Source: Tenuifilaceae bacterium CYCD
GTDB taxonomy: Bacteria; Bacteroidota; Bacteroidia; Bacteroidales; Tenuifilaceae
Assembly (NCBI GenBank): GCA_036322835.1
Contig: AP027304.1
Span: forward strand, 1,488,001-1,552,000
Reading direction: 5' to 3'
Length of the DNA stretch: 64,000 bases
A model generated the notes under the pieces. That model was not told the origin of the DNA. It was given only the letters and a program-made list of their open reading frames with translations, and searched no databases. The translations under genes and the position numbers were made by a program. Below, piece by piece: positions 47,269-55,688 of the stretch (position 1 is its first letter; each line of letters opens with the position of its first letter).

Positions 47269-47910
47269 TTATTTTATCGTTATTTTCTCTCCATAGAATT
47301 TCGGTTTCACACGAAATAGTAAGTCTAGCATAGCCTTATCTCTTGCAATCAATTCTCTGACTTTCGTTTTGAAACCCTTGTAAGCGCTAACATCTTTAGC
47401 ATTGTATCCGTAAGCCTTAATCCCTTTCTTTCTAGCAATGAAAACGGCTCTTTCGTTATGAAATTTTTGCGAAATGACGATGAATGATGATTGTCCAAAT
47501 ATTTCTTTTGCTCTCACAACAGAGTCTAAAGTTCTAAATCCAGCATAATCAAGGTGAATGCAAGTGTCTGGGATTCCGCGTTTAATCAATTCGTTTTTCA
47601 TATCGCGAGGTTCGTTATAGCTTTTGTGGCTGTTATCCCCGCTGATTATGATATATTTAATTTTGTTTTCGTTGTAAAGTCTAACTGCTGCATCTATTCG
47701 ATTGAAGAAAAATTCATTCGGTTTTCCACTTTTCAAGAATTTGCTTGTCCCAAGAAGCAGTCCAACCTTTTCAGGTTTCAATTCATTGATGTTTTCTGTT
47801 ATGAACTCTTTCGTTTTTCTAGTTATCCGAACGTTAGCCCACAATGTCATTATCAATCCCGTTATCGACAGGATTAATAAAACTTTTATGTATTTACGTT
47901 TCCAAATCAT
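47269..47910 (-). CDS. Cassette gene: SanA/YdcF-like (DUF218) membrane-anchored protein
   Basis: 213 residues: an N-terminal membrane anchor (YIKVLLILSITGLIMTLWANV) and then the DUF218 fold with LLLGTSKFLKSGKPNEFFFNRIDAA, IIISGDNSHKSYNEP and FIVISQKFHNERAVFIARKKGI. These match SanA-type proteins, which act in envelope barrier function in enterobacteria; biochemical activity is unsettled. Cassette ends match perfectly (TTAGGTGCA / TGCACCTAA). Confidence 0.87.
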   Translation of the reverse strand: MIWKRKYIKVLLILSITGLIMTLWANVRITRKTKEFITENINELKPEKVGLLLGTSKFLKSGKPNEFFFNRIDAAVRLYNENKIKYIIISGDNSHKSYNEPRDMKNELIKRGIPDTCIHLDYAGFRTLDSVVRAKEIFGQSSFIVISQKFHNERAVFIARKKGIKAYGYNAKDVSAYKGFKTKVRELIARDKAMLDLLFRVKPKFYGEKITIK

Positions 47911-47918
47911 AATATTGC

Positions 47919-48052
47919 ACCTAACGGTCGGTGGTTTGGGCTGCTGGGGAGTTAATGGCCAGCGGCGTCATCCCACGTTAAAAACATACTAAAATACTAA
48001 AAACTTTCGTATCTGCATCATCAGCCCCAGTAGGCTAAACCACCTGTTGTGT
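47919..48052 (-). repeat. attC-like site J
   Basis: Cores ACCTAAC and GTTGTGT, arms of the ggtggtttgggctgctgggg / ccccagtaggctaaaccacc type. GTTGTGTACA mates with TGTACACAAC at site K. Confidence 0.95.
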
Positions 48053-48062
48053 ACAGCATTTT

Positions 48063-48836
48063 CTATTTTAATATATTCCAATCAATCGATTCTTTTAAGG
48101 ATAAGAGTTTAAATATTTGAAATGCATATTCAGACATTTTTTTAAACAACTCATCTAGTTTTCTATAATTGAGTTCAATCATAACTTTTTCATTCAACTC
48201 AATTTTATGATCGAAGAAATATTCGAAGACTCCTAAATGATAATCTGTTTTAGACACTTTTTTCAGTTTAATATACGAATTAGAATGAACTATTGCATGT
48301 CTACATTCAGAAAGTACAGTCCAGAATTCTTTAAATCTAAGGTTTTTATTATTCTTCCCAGACGCAATGTTAAATTCATTCCCGATACATTTTTTTATTA
48401 ATTCAAAGAGTTTATCACCACTTAACATTTCCTCTCTAGAAAGATTTAAAATATTTAAAGGGATTCTGGTATCATTTTGATTTTTTATTGTTTGAATTCT
48501 GATGTATGCACAATCTTTGAAGAATTTTTCAAGTGCTTCAAATGCTTGTGAAAAGGCAAAACAACATTCTTGTGATATTACTCTTGATATTTCATTCGAG
48601 TAAGTTTCCTTTAAATATATCTTCCTAAAACCAGTATGATAGTTTATTTCCCAACCATTATCTGATGGTCCAGTCCAATCGCTTATTACAAGAGCAGATC
48701 CAGAAATAAAATCACTTTGGTAATTTTCAATTGAGTTAATTGAATTGTTCAGTAAACCGTTAATATGATATGCGGTATGTCTAAGTTCGATAATCCGCAA
48801 AAAGAAACTTTCTATACATTCTTGGTAAGGATTCAT
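48063..48836 (-). CDS. Cassette gene: HEPN-like protein with R-x4-H motif
   Basis: 257 residues, soluble and helical. The C-terminal half has FWTVLSECRHAIVHSNSYI, where R179-x4-H184 fits the catalytic R-x4-6-H motif of HEPN ribonucleases, set at the start of a helix and followed by a polar residue as in that superfamily. The N-terminal half (NPYQECIESFFLRIIELRH) is unassigned. HEPN proteins of this size are often RNases in defence or toxin modules, but here no partner gene is in the cassette. Family call is inference from one motif. Confidence 0.6.
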   Translation of the reverse strand: MNPYQECIESFFLRIIELRHTAYHINGLLNNSINSIENYQSDFISGSALVISDWTGPSDNGWEINYHTGFRKIYLKETYSNEISRVISQECCFAFSQAFEALEKFFKDCAYIRIQTIKNQNDTRIPLNILNLSREEMLSGDKLFELIKKCIGNEFNIASGKNNKNLRFKEFWTVLSECRHAIVHSNSYIKLKKVSKTDYHLGVFEYFFDHKIELNEKVMIELNYRKLDELFKKMSEYAFQIFKLLSLKESIDWNILK

Positions 48837-48855
48837 CGTATCAAAATAATGTTGT

Positions 48856-48990
48856 ACACAACGGTCGGCTGTTGCTTACGCTGGGGAGTTAATCGCCAGC
48901 GGCGTTATCCGCCGTTAAAAAGTTAGTTAAAGGTAATAAAAATTCTGCATCTGCATCATCAACCCCAGTGAAAGGAACAGCTTGTTAGCG
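48856..48990 (-). repeat. attC-like site K
   Basis: Cores ACACAAC and GTTAGCG. Arms ggctgttgcttacgctgggg and ccccagtgaaaggaacagc; compared with the common type, CAGTT/AACTG is replaced by CTGTT/AACAG on both sides, a covarying change. Confidence 0.95.
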
Positions 48991-48998
48991 CAAGTTTT

Positions 48999-49658
48999 TT
49001 ATTTGATTTTATATCTAATACCGACTGTTATTTGCAGAGGTTTTGATTTAACCGTTGAATTGCTGCTATTTATATTATTTAATCCATAGTAGCAAACCCC
49101 TTCGATTGAAAATTTACTTGTAATTACATATGCTCCTCCTAGTCGAGAACCTATATTAAATTTATCAATGTTGAGATTTTTATTTGTTTTCTCCCATGTA
49201 TCTGTTCCCCATTCAACTGTTTCCGTTACTTTAACTTTTTCACTGCTTAGCATGCAATAAGAAAATTGCAAACCAGCATTCAGGATTAGTTTATTTAGTT
49301 TCAATTCATAATAAGTCGGAATGCTTATATATGTAATATGCGTGTAGAATTTCACTTTAGAATCTCCAATACTTTCATTATATGGCCAACTCCAACTTGT
49401 CTCATAGAAAATTTCCTCTCGACCCTCAATTTGGTTTATTAAAAGTTCAAGTCCAATGTATGATTTGTTTTTAATTTTTAATGAAGAGAATGCTCCGATT
49501 TGACCGGAAGGCGCAATATAAGTCTTTGCGTTGGAACTATTATCATAATTTTGAACTATCATAGAGATACCCAAGTTTGACTTAATACCGTAATTTATTT
49601 GTCCATAAATCGATGTCTCTATAAAGAGAATGATAATTGTTGATAGTATTATTCGCAT
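48999..49658 (-). CDS. Cassette gene: small outer-membrane beta-barrel protein
   Basis: 219 residues with a signal peptide (MRIILSTIIILFIETSIYGQ) and alternating strands with aromatic girdle residues (YIGLELLINQ, FYTHITYISIPTYYELKL), ending in a typical barrel strand LQITVGIRYKIK. It resembles the PorT/outer membrane protein beta-barrel families of Bacteroidota. Cassette ends match perfectly (TTGCGCTAAC). Confidence 0.8.
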   Translation of the reverse strand: MRIILSTIIILFIETSIYGQINYGIKSNLGISMIVQNYDNSSNAKTYIAPSGQIGAFSSLKIKNKSYIGLELLINQIEGREEIFYETSWSWPYNESIGDSKVKFYTHITYISIPTYYELKLNKLILNAGLQFSYCMLSSEKVKVTETVEWGTDTWEKTNKNLNIDKFNIGSRLGGAYVITSKFSIEGVCYYGLNNINSSNSTVKSKPLQITVGIRYKIK

Positions 49659-49691
49659 AATTAGTGCTGATAGTTTTGTGAATAAAATTTG

Positions 49692-49825
49692 CGCTAACGG
49701 TCGGCTGTTGCTTACGCTGGGGAGTTAACCGCCAGCGGCGTTATCCGCCGTTAAAAAGTTAGTTAAAGGTAATAAAATTCTGCATCTGTATCATCAGCCC
49801 CAGTGAAAGGAACAGCCTGTTATGC
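49692..49825 (-). repeat. attC-like site L
   Basis: Cores CGCTAAC and GTTATGC, arms ggctgttgcttacgctgggg / ccccagtgaaaggaacagcc. GTTATGCGC mates with GCGCATAAC at site M and also with the duplicate at site E. Confidence 0.95.
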
Positions 49826-50543
49826 GCTGCCTTTTATAGTTGGATTCCATCTATTGGCATCCAATTAAGAGGTTGCGTTAGTGTTTCAATTGTTTTTAAT
49901 TCTTTAATTGATAGTTTTTTCCACAAAGTTTTTGAAAATACTAATTCTCCGTTTTTATCAAGTTCACATTTTGTTTCACTCATTTTTTTTGTATTAAAGT
50001 TGAAACTTCGTTGAATCCCTTCTGAGGTTCCCCGGTGAATATCATTGTACTCAGCGCCGATTAATTTCATTTTGTCATTTTGGTAGCGAAAAATATATTT
50101 TAGGTCAGTTTGATACCAACTTCCCACGCTATACCATAGAAAAAAGTTAATTATTAAAGTATTATTATTGATATCAATTCCTTGAAAAGGGTCACTTTGT
50201 TTTGATGAATTTCTATTTATAATAAAAGAATTTGACTTTCCTTTAAGAATATATTTATTTGACTTGTTGTCTTTTATAAGAACTAATAGAATTCGATTAT
50301 TTGTATCAATTGTATCAAAACTGCTCTCTTCCTCGTTTTTTAATATCTCAATTTTTGATGAATCAGTTGATTGGATTACAACTGCAATATCCTCAACTTT
50401 GTCTTTGTTTAAATCTCCTTTTTTTAATTGCAAAACTTTCCAGTTTTCTGGAACGAAATCTTTAATCGATTCTCCAAGAGTCTTTACTTCTTGATTCAGA
50501 TTCATTTGTCCGAAAGAATCTGAAAAAAACATTATAAAAATAA

Positions 50544-51542
50544 TATGCATATCCGCTAATGTACCAAAATAATTATCTTTACAAAAACACTTGAGATGAA
50601 TTTTATCGATTTTGTAAAGAAATATCCAGATGAAGCCAGCTGCATAAGACACTTTCGAACCGTTAAGGAGCGAAAAGGAGTCGTCTGCAAGAAGTGTGGC
50701 AATACGCATCATTACTGGAACAAAACCTACAATTCGCACGATTGCAGCAGCTGTGGATACAGAACCACCTTACGAAGCGGCACCGTTATGGAGTCATCGA
50801 AGCTACCTTTTCAGTACTGGTTGTACGCCATTTACCTGATGACCATGACCAAAAAAGGGATCTCTGCTGCTGAGGTTCAGCGGCAGCTTGGCCATAAGCG
50901 CTACGAACCGATTTGGGCCATGATGCACAAGATCAGATCGGTCATGGGATTGCGCGATGAGCGGTATGAATTGGAGGGCGTTGTCGAGCTGGACGATGCC
51001 TTTTTCAGAACCCATGCAGAGGACGAAAATGACGAGCTGACCAAAAGAGGAAGAGGCAGTCAGCGGCAAAGCAAAGTTCTAGTTATGGCCAAAGTTGATC
51101 CCAGGCGGGGGCGACCTCGCAGGAACAAAAAGCCATCAGCATTCCGATACGTAAAGATGGTTGTCATTCCGGACTCTTCGTCGAAAACGATGAACAAAGT
51201 AGTCTCAGCGAGCACCAGCTCTTCATCGGTGATTAAGAGTGATGGCTGGCGTGGTTTTAACAAAATCAAAGAGATAAGCTCCAGACATATCAAAAAGATA
51301 GTACCACCCGAGGAGGCTTCAAGAGTACTCCCATGGGTGCATACCATGATTAGCAATGCAAAGAGAAACTTCTTAGGAGTCAATCACAAAATAAAAGACG
51401 TGTACCTGCAAAACTATCTGGACGAGTTTTGTTATAAAACCAATCGAAGATATTTTGGCAAAGAGTTGTTTGAACGACTTATGGTTGCTGCTGTAGAAGA
51501 TACTTGGTATGGTAAAATAAGGTATAATTGCGGATAATCATA
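50544..51542 (+). mobile_element. IS1595-family element, copy 3
   Basis: 999 bases. The flanking 8-bp duplication reads aaaaataa on the left and aaaaagaa on the right; the uninterrupted copy at 44461-44500 has aaaaagaa once, so the left copy carries a single change. Confidence 0.94.
50596..51537 (+). CDS. IS1595-family transposase, copy 3
   Basis: 313 residues, the same protein as at 39696 and 40816, with intact zinc ribbon and DDE core. It is inserted in a cassette gene about 10 kb from the other two copies. Confidence 0.94.
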   Translation: MNFIDFVKKYPDEASCIRHFRTVKERKGVVCKKCGNTHHYWNKTYNSHDCSSCGYRTTLRSGTVMESSKLPFQYWLYAIYLMTMTKKGISAAEVQRQLGHKRYEPIWAMMHKIRSVMGLRDERYELEGVVELDDAFFRTHAEDENDELTKRGRGSQRQSKVLVMAKVDPRRGRPRRNKKPSAFRYVKMVVIPDSSSKTMNKVVSASTSSSSVIKSDGWRGFNKIKEISSRHIKKIVPPEEASRVLPWVHTMISNAKRNFLGVNHKIKDVYLQNYLDEFCYKTNRRYFGKELFERLMVAAVEDTWYGKIRYNCG

Positions 51543-51597
51543 AAAAAGAATTAAAAATTTAAATTTCATTGTTAGTAAGTTTCTTTTTCAAGGTTGC

Positions 51598-51731
51598 GCA
51601 TAACGGTCAGCAGTTGCTTACGCTGGGGAGTTAAACTCCAGCGGCGTCATCACCCGCTAAATCGAAACTAAATTAGTAATAATTTTGGTATCTGCATCAT
51701 CAGCCCCAGTGAAAGTAACTGCTTGTTAGCG
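51598..51731 (-). repeat. attC-like site M
   Basis: Cores GCATAAC and GTTAGCG. Arms agcagttgcttacgctgggg / ccccagtgaaagtaactgct pair. It precedes the interrupted 242-residue gene; the same cassette start is joined to a different attC at site E. Confidence 0.95.
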
Positions 51732-51743
51732 GCAGGTTTTTTA

Positions 51744-52214
51744 TTATTTTATCGTTGTTATTTCTTCAGGATATTGTTCTCTATCTGTCGTATCTACAAC
51801 AATTGTGTTTGCAAACATATCTCCAATTCGTTGTTTCTTTTCTGAATATATGATTGCAATAATGGCAGGAATTCCATACAGTGGAATCTCAATTAAATCG
51901 AGAATGTGTCTTCTGAAGGCATTTCCTAAATAAATTTCTTTTCTTTCAAGCGTCAAAACCTTTAGATACATTGCTTGATGAGCGAGTGTCGCTCCATAAG
52001 AAGCTTCTATTACCACGAAATATATAAACCAATAAATCGGGATTGGAAGAAATAGTAAACCGCTTATAGTCTTTCCTCCTTGGTTGTTCTCTTCCCCAAA
52101 GAACATTATGTAAATATAAATTAGAAGAAAGAAAATTCCATAATCAATTATGGTTGCAATTGCCCTTTTCTTGAAATTGGTTTTGTACTTATAATTTGTC
52201 GTTTCGTTAATCAT
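51744..52214 (-). CDS. Cassette gene: RDD-family membrane protein
   Basis: 156 residues with three hydrophobic helices. The N-terminal FKKRAIATIIDYGIFFLLIYI holds the R..D spacing of RDD proteins; the middle has YGATLAHQAMYLKVLTLE and the end RRHILDLIEIPLYGIPAIIAI with IGDMFANTIVV, all typical of the family. RDD proteins are inner-membrane proteins, some linked to ion or envelope stress. Cassette ends match perfectly (TGCCGCTAAC). Confidence 0.87.
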   Translation of the reverse strand: MINETTNYKYKTNFKKRAIATIIDYGIFFLLIYIYIMFFGEENNQGGKTISGLLFLPIPIYWFIYFVVIEASYGATLAHQAMYLKVLTLERKEIYLGNAFRRHILDLIEIPLYGIPAIIAIIYSEKKQRIGDMFANTIVVDTTDREQYPEEITTIK

Positions 52215-52278
52215 TTCTTTATTTTTTTCTTTTCGAAAATATGCTCAGTATTAATAATATCGATTGACTTAAACTTGC

Positions 52279-52412
52279 CGCTAACGGTCGGCAGTTGCTT
52301 ACGCTGGGGAGTTAAACTCCAGCGGCGTCATCACCCGCCAAACCGAAACTAAAATACTAAAAATTTCCGTATCTGCATCATCAGCCCCAGTGAAAGTAAC
52401 TGCGTGTTAGCG
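52279..52412 (-). repeat. attC-like site N
   Basis: Cores CGCTAAC and GTTAGCG, common-type arms. GTTAGCGGGC mates with GCCCGCTAAC at site O. Confidence 0.95.
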
Positions 52413-52420
52413 GGCGTTTT

Positions 52421-52963
52421 TTATTCTTTCGTTAATATTTTAAAATCTTTTCGGCTATAAACTCCAGGACTTGCGTGAGAGCCATATTCCATTTCGATTT
52501 TAATATATTTGTAATTCTCTTCGTCGGTTAGAGTGTAAACAGTTTCTGCAAGGTAGCAGAATGCTCCTGTTGAGCCCATTCTCTCTGTCAAATATTCGTC
52601 ATTTATTATTTTTACTACAATAGTATCTTTTATTAAGTTCGAGAGTTCCAATTTGCAATCAGTTTTTCTCTTATTAAGTATCTCTATTGTTTGCGGGAGA
52701 GTTAGGCAGCAAGAGTCAATTTGATTTCCTTTAACTAGAAATTCTTGATTTTTTATCGAGTCGTATTCTGTGTACCAGTAGAGTTTTTTGATTTCAATAT
52801 TTTCAAGTTCACAGCAAAATTCACATTTCTTCAATTCATAATTCCAACTGCCTCCTTTATCTAAGCAAGAATCAATCTCTAGGAATCTTTTCAGTCTAGA
52901 AAATCCGAAAAATATGACTGTTGCTACTAAAACAACTATTATTAATAACTTGATATGTTTCAT
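52421..52963 (-). CDS. Cassette gene: membrane-anchored Cys-rich protein, unknown
   Basis: 180 residues. One N-terminal anchor (IKLLIIVVLVATVIFFGF) precedes an extracytoplasmic domain with a cluster of cysteines (SCLDKGGSWNYELKKCEFCC and later DSCCL), which suggests disulfides or a metal site. No named family is recognised. Cassette ends match perfectly. Confidence 0.75.
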   Translation of the reverse strand: MKHIKLLIIVVLVATVIFFGFSRLKRFLEIDSCLDKGGSWNYELKKCEFCCELENIEIKKLYWYTEYDSIKNQEFLVKGNQIDSCCLTLPQTIEILNKRKTDCKLELSNLIKDTIVVKIINDEYLTERMGSTGAFCYLAETVYTLTDEENYKYIKIEMEYGSHASPGVYSRKDFKILTKE

Positions 52964-52979
52964 AATCGTAATAAATGCC

Positions 52980-53113
52980 CGCTAACGGTCGGCGGTTGAT
53001 GACGCTGGGGAGTGAAACTCCAGCGGCGTCATCGGCCGCGAAGCCGAAACTAAATTAGTAATATTTTTGGTATCTGCGTCATCAGCCCCAGTGAAAGCAA
53101 CCGCTTGTTAGCA
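52980..53113 (-). repeat. attC-like site O
   Basis: Cores CGCTAAC and GTTAGCA. Arms ggcggttgatgacgctgggg / ccccagtgaaagcaaccgc: both sides change from the common CAGTTG/TAACTG to CGGTTG/CAACCG, compensatory substitutions. Confidence 0.95.
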
Positions 53114-53117
53114 CACG

Positions 53118-53663
53118 TTATTCTTTATTTGTTAAATTTTCTATTAAATACTTTGTCATTTCATAGTCTTTTGAAACATCTTCAAGTGAAACTGAAATAG
53201 CATAATTATTACAAATCCAAACCAGAATAGTCATATGTTCTTTAATTCCATCAAAGGAAACTAAAATCAAAGTAGAGTTTTCCCGAACTCGGATTTCGCT
53301 TTCTACATTTTTAAATTCAGTCATTGCATTATCTGAAATATACTTCTGAATTATCGGAGCAATCGAATCTGTCTGATGTTTTGTTAGTTTACATTTTGAT
53401 ATATCCATATAGCATCTGATATGTTCGTTTCCTGATTGTAAAGAAATAGAGTCGATTATAACGTCTGCAAGTGTAGGGTTTAACCTGCCTAAAAATGTTT
53501 TTAATAAGCTTGGTTTGTTCTGAATATTTCTAATGTTTTGATTTGGAACTTGCACACTAAAATATTTATTATCAATTAATTTCCAATAATTAGAATTATC
53601 TTGCGAATAAGAAACTCGAAAAAATCCAATTAATAAAACCAAAATAAAGATGCTCTTTTTCAT
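53118..53663 (-). CDS. Cassette gene: secreted protein, unknown
   Basis: 181 residues with signal peptide MKKSIFILVLLIGFFRVSYSQ and an alpha/beta body (YWKLIDNKYFSVQVPNQNIR; KYISDNAMTEFKNVESEIRV), reminiscent of small PsbP/Mog1-like secreted domains but not assignable. Cassette ends match perfectly (GTGTGCTAAC). Confidence 0.75.
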   Translation of the reverse strand: MKKSIFILVLLIGFFRVSYSQDNSNYWKLIDNKYFSVQVPNQNIRNIQNKPSLLKTFLGRLNPTLADVIIDSISLQSGNEHIRCYMDISKCKLTKHQTDSIAPIIQKYISDNAMTEFKNVESEIRVRENSTLILVSFDGIKEHMTILVWICNNYAISVSLEDVSKDYEMTKYLIENLTNKE

Positions 53664-53689
53664 ATTTGCTGTATCGTTCTTTTAATGTG

Positions 53690-53824
53690 TGCTAACGGTC
53701 GGCAGTTGCTTGCGCTGGGGAGTTAAGCCCCTGCGGCGTTATCCTCCGTTAAAAAGTTAGTTAAATGTAGTAAAAATTCTGCATCTGCATCATCAGCCCC
53801 AGTGAAAGCAACTGCTTGTTAGCG
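53690..53824 (-). repeat. attC-like site P
   Basis: Cores TGCTAAC and GTTAGCG. Arms ggcagttgcttgcgctgggg / ccccagtgaaagcaactgc are fully paired through TTGC/GCAA. GTTAGCGAGC mates with GCTCGCTAAC at site Q. Confidence 0.95.
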
Positions 53825-54610
53825 AGCGTTATATTCATAAATAGTTGTTTTTACTGTCCTAGTCACTTCATCGGAAAGTGTCATGTTGTAAGGAGGCGTA
53901 TAGGTTTCTGTCTTCTTTACTATATACCCATTATTATCTAACTCGTATTTAAAGTCACTACATGCAATAGAACTTGAAGGGCCACCCGGACAGCCATTGT
54001 GCCATGATGCATGTTTTATTAGATTTTTACTAATATTACCAGTAATTCCGTTAGAAAAATCTATGACATCTATCTTGTTGATAGTACTATTGTAATCAAA
54101 ACAGTCTGTACATCCTGAAGGCCAACCAGGATAAGCCTCATTTGAACTTTTTAAATTCTCATTCTCAATAATTCTTGTTATATAAAATTGACCAGAAGAA
54201 GGATTATCATCAAATCGATTCCAATCAATAGTTGTTTCAATTAAGTAACCATTTTCATACACATAATCCAGATGTGCAGTATATAGACCATCTTTGCTAT
54301 AACTAGAGTCTATGGCCAATTTGGCCAAATTTGTATTTCCCACAATAAAAACCCTTTTGTATGTTATTTTGTTTTCGGAATTTTTGGTCAATCTCACAAT
54401 TGTTGTATCTGTATTTTCAAATGATGTCGTTTCGATTAGTTTGTCATTAATATATTTAGAATAATCGGTTATTCTCATGTTTGATATATTAATCACATAC
54501 TTGACAATTTCATTGGAATTTTGAGTGATAAATTTTGGTTCACTGTCTTTATTGCATGATATCAGAATAAAAAATAGTCCAATATAAAGTTCTAAATGTT
54601 TCATATCCAT
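53819..54610 (-). CDS. Cassette gene: lipoprotein, unknown
   Basis: 263 residues with a lipobox (LYIGLFFILISC, Cys at residue 20), so probably lipidated and membrane-bound. The body is beta-rich, resembling RHS/YD-free Bacteroidota repeat lipoproteins (VYENGYLIETTIDWNRFDDN; YELDNNGYIVKKTETYTPP). The TAA stop is supplied by the attC core of site P. Cassette ends match perfectly. Confidence 0.78.
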   Translation of the reverse strand: MDMKHLELYIGLFFILISCNKDSEPKFITQNSNEIVKYVINISNMRITDYSKYINDKLIETTSFENTDTTIVRLTKNSENKITYKRVFIVGNTNLAKLAIDSSYSKDGLYTAHLDYVYENGYLIETTIDWNRFDDNPSSGQFYITRIIENENLKSSNEAYPGWPSGCTDCFDYNSTINKIDVIDFSNGITGNISKNLIKHASWHNGCPGGPSSSIACSDFKYELDNNGYIVKKTETYTPPYNMTLSDEVTRTVKTTIYEYNAR

Positions 54611-54624
54611 TGTTTTTTAATGCT

Positions 54625-54759
54625 CGCTAACGGTCGGCTGTTGCTTACGCTGGGGAGTTAACCGTCAGCGGCGTTATCCGCCGTTAAAAAGTTAGTTAAA
54701 GGTAGTAAAAATTCTGCATCAGCATCATCAGCCCCAGTGAAAGGAACAGCCTGTTAGGT
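54625..54759 (-). repeat. attC-like site Q
   Basis: Cores CGCTAAC and GTTAGGT, arms ggctgttgcttacgctgggg / ccccagtgaaaggaacagcc. GTTAGGTGC mates with GCACCTAA at the collapsed site. Confidence 0.95.
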
Positions 54760-54770
54760 GCTGGCTTTTA

Positions 54771-55133
54771 TTATTTTCTTCGTTTAAGTTTAATAAAGTC
54801 TCCAACTTCATTCAGTAGAACTAAACTATCTTTGTCAAGCTTAATAATTTTGTCAAAAGTTGACAGTCCTTCGTAGTGCGTAATTAAAGTGTCATTTGAT
54901 AATTCAATAAAACAAGGTTTTGGATCTTCAATAAAATACATTGAATCATTTTTAATATAGAAATTTGCATTTTCATCTTCACTTTCTGCCCAAATTCCAT
55001 TTAAAAGATGCTTGTCAAAGGTTTTGTTCTCAGATTCATTTCTCAATCTACCATTTTTGGTGTTTTCAATATTCGAACAAGCATATGTAAGCAACAAACA
55101 TATAATAAGCAAGATATATTTTGATGAATTCAT
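54771..55133 (-). CDS. Cassette gene: small lipoprotein, unknown
   Basis: 120 residues with a lipobox (YILLIICLLLTYAC). The mature part (LLNGIWAESEDENANFYIKN, CFIELSNDTLITHYEG) looks like a small beta-barrel of the lipocalin/DUF type common in Bacteroidota. Its upstream attC is collapsed, so this cassette is fused to the next one. Confidence 0.75.
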   Translation of the reverse strand: MNSSKYILLIICLLLTYACSNIENTKNGRLRNESENKTFDKHLLNGIWAESEDENANFYIKNDSMYFIEDPKPCFIELSNDTLITHYEGLSTFDKIIKLDKDSLVLLNEVGDFIKLKRRK

Positions 55134-55193
55134 ATAATTTAAAATTTAGTTTTCAAATCAAATCATTTTAAACCATTGTCATATTTTGATTGC

Positions 55194-55212
55194 ACCTAAT
55201 TGCTTGTTAGGA
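55194..55212 (-). repeat. Collapsed attC-like site (19 bp left)
   Basis: Only ACCTAA and TTGCTTGTTAGGA remain: both outer cores are present, and the ~115 bases between them are gone. A deletion between the two TTGCTT-like stretches of a normal site would give exactly this. The flanking cassette ends still match their partners at sites Q and S. Confidence 0.85.
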
Positions 55213-55228
55213 GCAGGCTTTTTCTTTC

Positions 55229-55489
55229 TTATTCTGTCTTTATTATCGTTATGCCTTTTTTCTCTTCTCTATTTTTTTCATTTTTCTTTTGAATCGAGAT
55301 AACAATGCTTGCCACCAAAAAAACAAATATCGTTGATATTATTAAATTCCTCCAACTTTTTCGACTCGATTCATATGGTCCTGAGATTTCGTCCATTAGT
55401 TTGCCTTTAAATCCTTTGAAAGCCCAAGCAATAAATGCTCCAATTATTTCTAGTATCAGGCTGAAAATATCGATTTTTGGTAAGGACAT
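55229..55489 (-). CDS. Cassette gene: small single-span membrane protein, unknown
   Basis: 86 residues: an amphipathic/hydrophobic N-terminal part (IDIFSLILEIIGAFIAWAFKG), then a clear membrane helix (LIISTIFVFLVASIVISI) and a charged tail (QKKNEKNREEKKG). Cassette ends pair with one mismatch (TGCTCCTAAC / TGCACCTAAC). Confidence 0.65.
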   Translation of the reverse strand: MSLPKIDIFSLILEIIGAFIAWAFKGFKGKLMDEISGPYESSRKSWRNLIISTIFVFLVASIVISIQKKNEKNREEKKGITIIKTE

Positions 55490-55554
55490 ATTTATCTTTT
55501 ATTTTTTTCGTCGTGTTATGATAGATTACACTACTTAGTCACATCTTAGCTTGC

Positions 55555-55688
55555 ACCTAACGGTCGGCAGTTGCTTGCGCTGGGGAGTAGAACTCTTGCG
55601 GCGTCATCACCCGCTAAACCGAAACTAAATTAGTAATAATTTTTGTATCGACATCATCAGCCCCAGTGGAAGTAACTGCTTGTTAGCG
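55555..55688 (-). repeat. attC-like site S
   Basis: Cores ACCTAAC and GTTAGCG. Arms ggcagttgcttgcgctgggg / ccccagtggaagtaactgc pair; the loop reads tcgacatcatc instead of the usual tctgcatcatc. Confidence 0.94.

Larger units (their letters stand above)
49834..51569 (-). pseudogene. Cassette gene: secreted 242-residue protein interrupted by IS1595-family copy 3
   Basis: Removing the 999-bp element and one 8-bp duplication joins 51569-51543 and 50535-49834 into 243 codons in one frame. The product starts with a signal peptide (MKFKFLILFIMFFSDSFGQ) followed by WKVLQLKKGDLNKDKVEDIAVVIQ, a segment like the calcium-loop D-N-D-x-D-D pattern of VCBS/FG-GAP-like repeats. The insertion lies in codon 9-10, and an undamaged copy of this 5' part exists at 44303-44495. 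A frame starting inside the IS (ATG at 50739) reads into the gene but would add a foreign, non-signal N-terminus. Confidence 0.9.

Noticed and set aside
39903-51383. Minus-strand frames of 88 and 107 codons repeated in each IS1595 copy
   Set aside because: Antisense shadows of the transposase gene, repeated because the element is repeated.
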